Positions 5,153 to 6,064 of a stretch of 6,064 nucleotides of DNA are shown piece by piece (position 1 is the first letter of the stretch; every line of letters begins with the position of its first letter). A program made the translations under genes and the position numbers. Location: the NCBI GenBank assembly GCA_964502465.1, contig CAZCWX010000705.1, positions 1 to 6,064 of the forward strand. Direction: 5' to 3'. The notes beneath the pieces are model-generated. The model had not been told where the DNA came from, did no database searches, and saw only the letters and a list, made by a program, of their open reading frames with translations. Origin of the DNA: CAZCWX01 sp964502465 (lineage in GTDB: Bacteria > Desulfobacterota > Binatia > Bin18).

Positions 5153-6064
5153 ATGGACACAACCCCTATCACCCCAGACCATCTTGTCGCACGCACGACT
5201 TTCGCTGATCCGTATCCTGTCTATCACTCCCTGCGCGATCAATCTCCGGTGCATTATGTCAGCATTCCAGCGAGCACATCGTCAGGACTCACTACCCCGA
5301 TATGGGCATGGGGTTTCCTGAAATATAACGATGTGTATGAAGCCCTCCGGGATCATGACACCTTCTCGTCAGAAGACCCACGCGCAGGTCAATTCGGCCC
5401 AAAGATCGTGCTGATCCAAGATGACCCACCTCGCCACACCCGCTTCCGCCGGCTGGTGAATAAGGCATTCACGCTGAAGCGTGTCGAAGCCCTCGAACCC
5501 TGGATCACCAACATCGCCAACACCTTGCTGGATGACATCGGTAAAGACATCACGAATATCGTTGAGTCGTATACTATCCCGCTACCGGTGAAAGTCATTG
5601 CGCGATTGCTTGGTATCCCTGGAGAAGATTACGCTACCTTCAAACGCTGGTCCGATGCCTTCCTTTCAACCGTCTCCGCCCAGCGGAACGAACGGCTGCA
5701 AGACATCCAGGCAATGGTGACGTACTTCGGCCAGATGGCTGCTGCACGACGCGCGCACGGCGCAGAGGATCTCATTACCGCTCTCGTAGAGGCCAACATT
5801 GACGGTGAGTCCCTGCAGGATTGGGAGATCTTAGGTTTCTGTATCCTCTTGCTTATCGCCGGTAATGAAACGACGACGAACCTTATCGGCAATATGCTCA
5901 ACGTGCTGGTCGATCGACCCGCGCTCTGGCAACAGTTGCGCGAGGATCGCAGCCTGGTCGAACCCGTTATCGAAGAGACGCTGCGGTATGAAGGTCCGGT
6001 CCAGCGGCTGTTCCGTACTGCCACCCGAGACGTGGCGGTTTCAGGAGCCCAGATCTCCAAAGGT
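5153..6064 (+). CDS. Cytochrome P450, N-terminal 304 residues (runs off the window)
   Basis: The frame is open from the ATG at 5153 to the edge, 304 codons with no stop. Landmarks are DDPPRHTRFRRLVNKAF (90-106, C-helix region), FKRWSD (163-168), the I-helix motif AGNETTT at 236-242, and the K-helix ExxR at E275-R278 (EETLRYEGPVQ). The heme-binding cysteine loop should follow about 65 residues past the ExxR motif and lies outside the window, so an intact enzyme is expected but unproven. It has no membrane anchor and is soluble. Compared with the P450 at 254-1432 it carries roughly 11 extra residues in the first beta-sheet region (SIPASTSSGLTTPIWAW, 37-53), which may alter the substrate channel. 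The two share AGNETTTNLIGN and LRYE-PVQ and are clearly paralogues. It is divergent from the sigma-54 activator with 151 nt between starts. No sigma-54 promoter is visible in front of it, so it may be controlled differently from the minus-strand operon. Substrate unknown. Confidence 0.95.
   Translation, partial: MDTTPITPDHLVARTTFADPYPVYHSLRDQSPVHYVSIPASTSSGLTTPIWAWGFLKYNDVYEALRDHDTFSSEDPRAGQFGPKIVLIQDDPPRHTRFRRLVNKAFTLKRVEALEPWITNIANTLLDDIGKDITNIVESYTIPLPVKVIARLLGIPGEDYATFKRWSDAFLSTVSAQRNERLQDIQAMVTYFGQMAAARRAHGAEDLITALVEANIDGESLQDWEILGFCILLLIAGNETTTNLIGNMLNVLVDRPALWQQLREDRSLVEPVIEETLRYEGPVQRLFRTATRDVAVSGAQISKG

Noticed and set aside
5002..5196. Longer activator reading frame adding 65 N-terminal residues
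   Set aside because: It would overlap the start of the divergent P450, the extra residues look unlike any PAS-protein leader, and a ribosome binding site and PAS-proximal ATG exist at 5001.
5629..6060. Minus-strand open frame of 143 codons
   Set aside because: It is antisense to the second P450, whose I-helix and ExxR motifs are in the plus frame.
1..6064. CRISPR array, tRNA or rRNA, transposase or integrase genes
   Set aside because: No regularly spaced repeats, no cloverleaf or rRNA-like sequence and no transposase motif were seen on either strand.

Overview
The window reads as about 6 kb of a chromosomal catabolic locus from a GC-rich, Gram-negative-type bacterium. The evidence for this is strong AGGAGG ribosome binding sites, a sigma-54 activator with a matching -24/-12 promoter, and palindromic CTCTCCC/GGGAGAG repeats in a gene gap. 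Two cytochrome P450 genes, a thiolase end and a PF10118-type protein would fit an environmental proteobacterium-like lineage (Deltaproteobacteria/Binatia-type or NC10-like). Nothing here fixes the taxon.

Layout, left to right. (1) Positions 1-132 hold the last 43 codons of a plus-strand thiolase. (2) Positions 133-253 form a convergent gap with a 13-bp stem-loop. (3) Positions 254-1432, minus strand, encode a complete class I-type cytochrome P450. (4) Positions 1458-1784, minus strand, encode a small DUF2834 membrane protein, 25 nt upstream of the P450. (5) Positions 1785-2011 are a gap with a compound REP-like palindrome. (6) Positions 2012-2923, minus strand, encode a PF10118/COG3687 'predicted metal-dependent hydrolase' that shows a ferritin-like E...ExxH...E...ExxH di-iron pattern. 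(7) Positions 2926-3198, minus strand, encode a 90-residue protein of unknown function, 2 nt upstream of the hydrolase gene. (8) Positions 3199-3462 are a regulatory gap with a near-perfect sigma-54 promoter facing the small gene and inverted repeats 110-150 bp further upstream. (9) Positions 3463-5001, minus strand, encode a PAS / AAA+ / Fis-HTH sigma-54-dependent activator. (10) Positions 5002-5152 are a divergent promoter region. (11) Positions 5153-6064, plus strand, encode a second cytochrome P450, cut by the window edge before its heme-binding loop.

Working model (inference). The PAS domain of the activator senses a compound, and the protein binds the inverted repeats in the gap just downstream of its own gene. 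It then activates the sigma-54 promoter at about 3250-3265. That promoter drives the small protein and the di-iron-type protein, and possibly, by read-through past the REP-like element, DUF2834 and the P450. P450s, a candidate di-iron oxidase or hydrolase and a thiolase together suggest oxidative attack on a hydrophobic substrate (lipid, terpenoid, steroid or hydrocarbon) followed by beta-oxidation-type cleavage. No ferredoxin or reductase partner for the P450s lies in the window.
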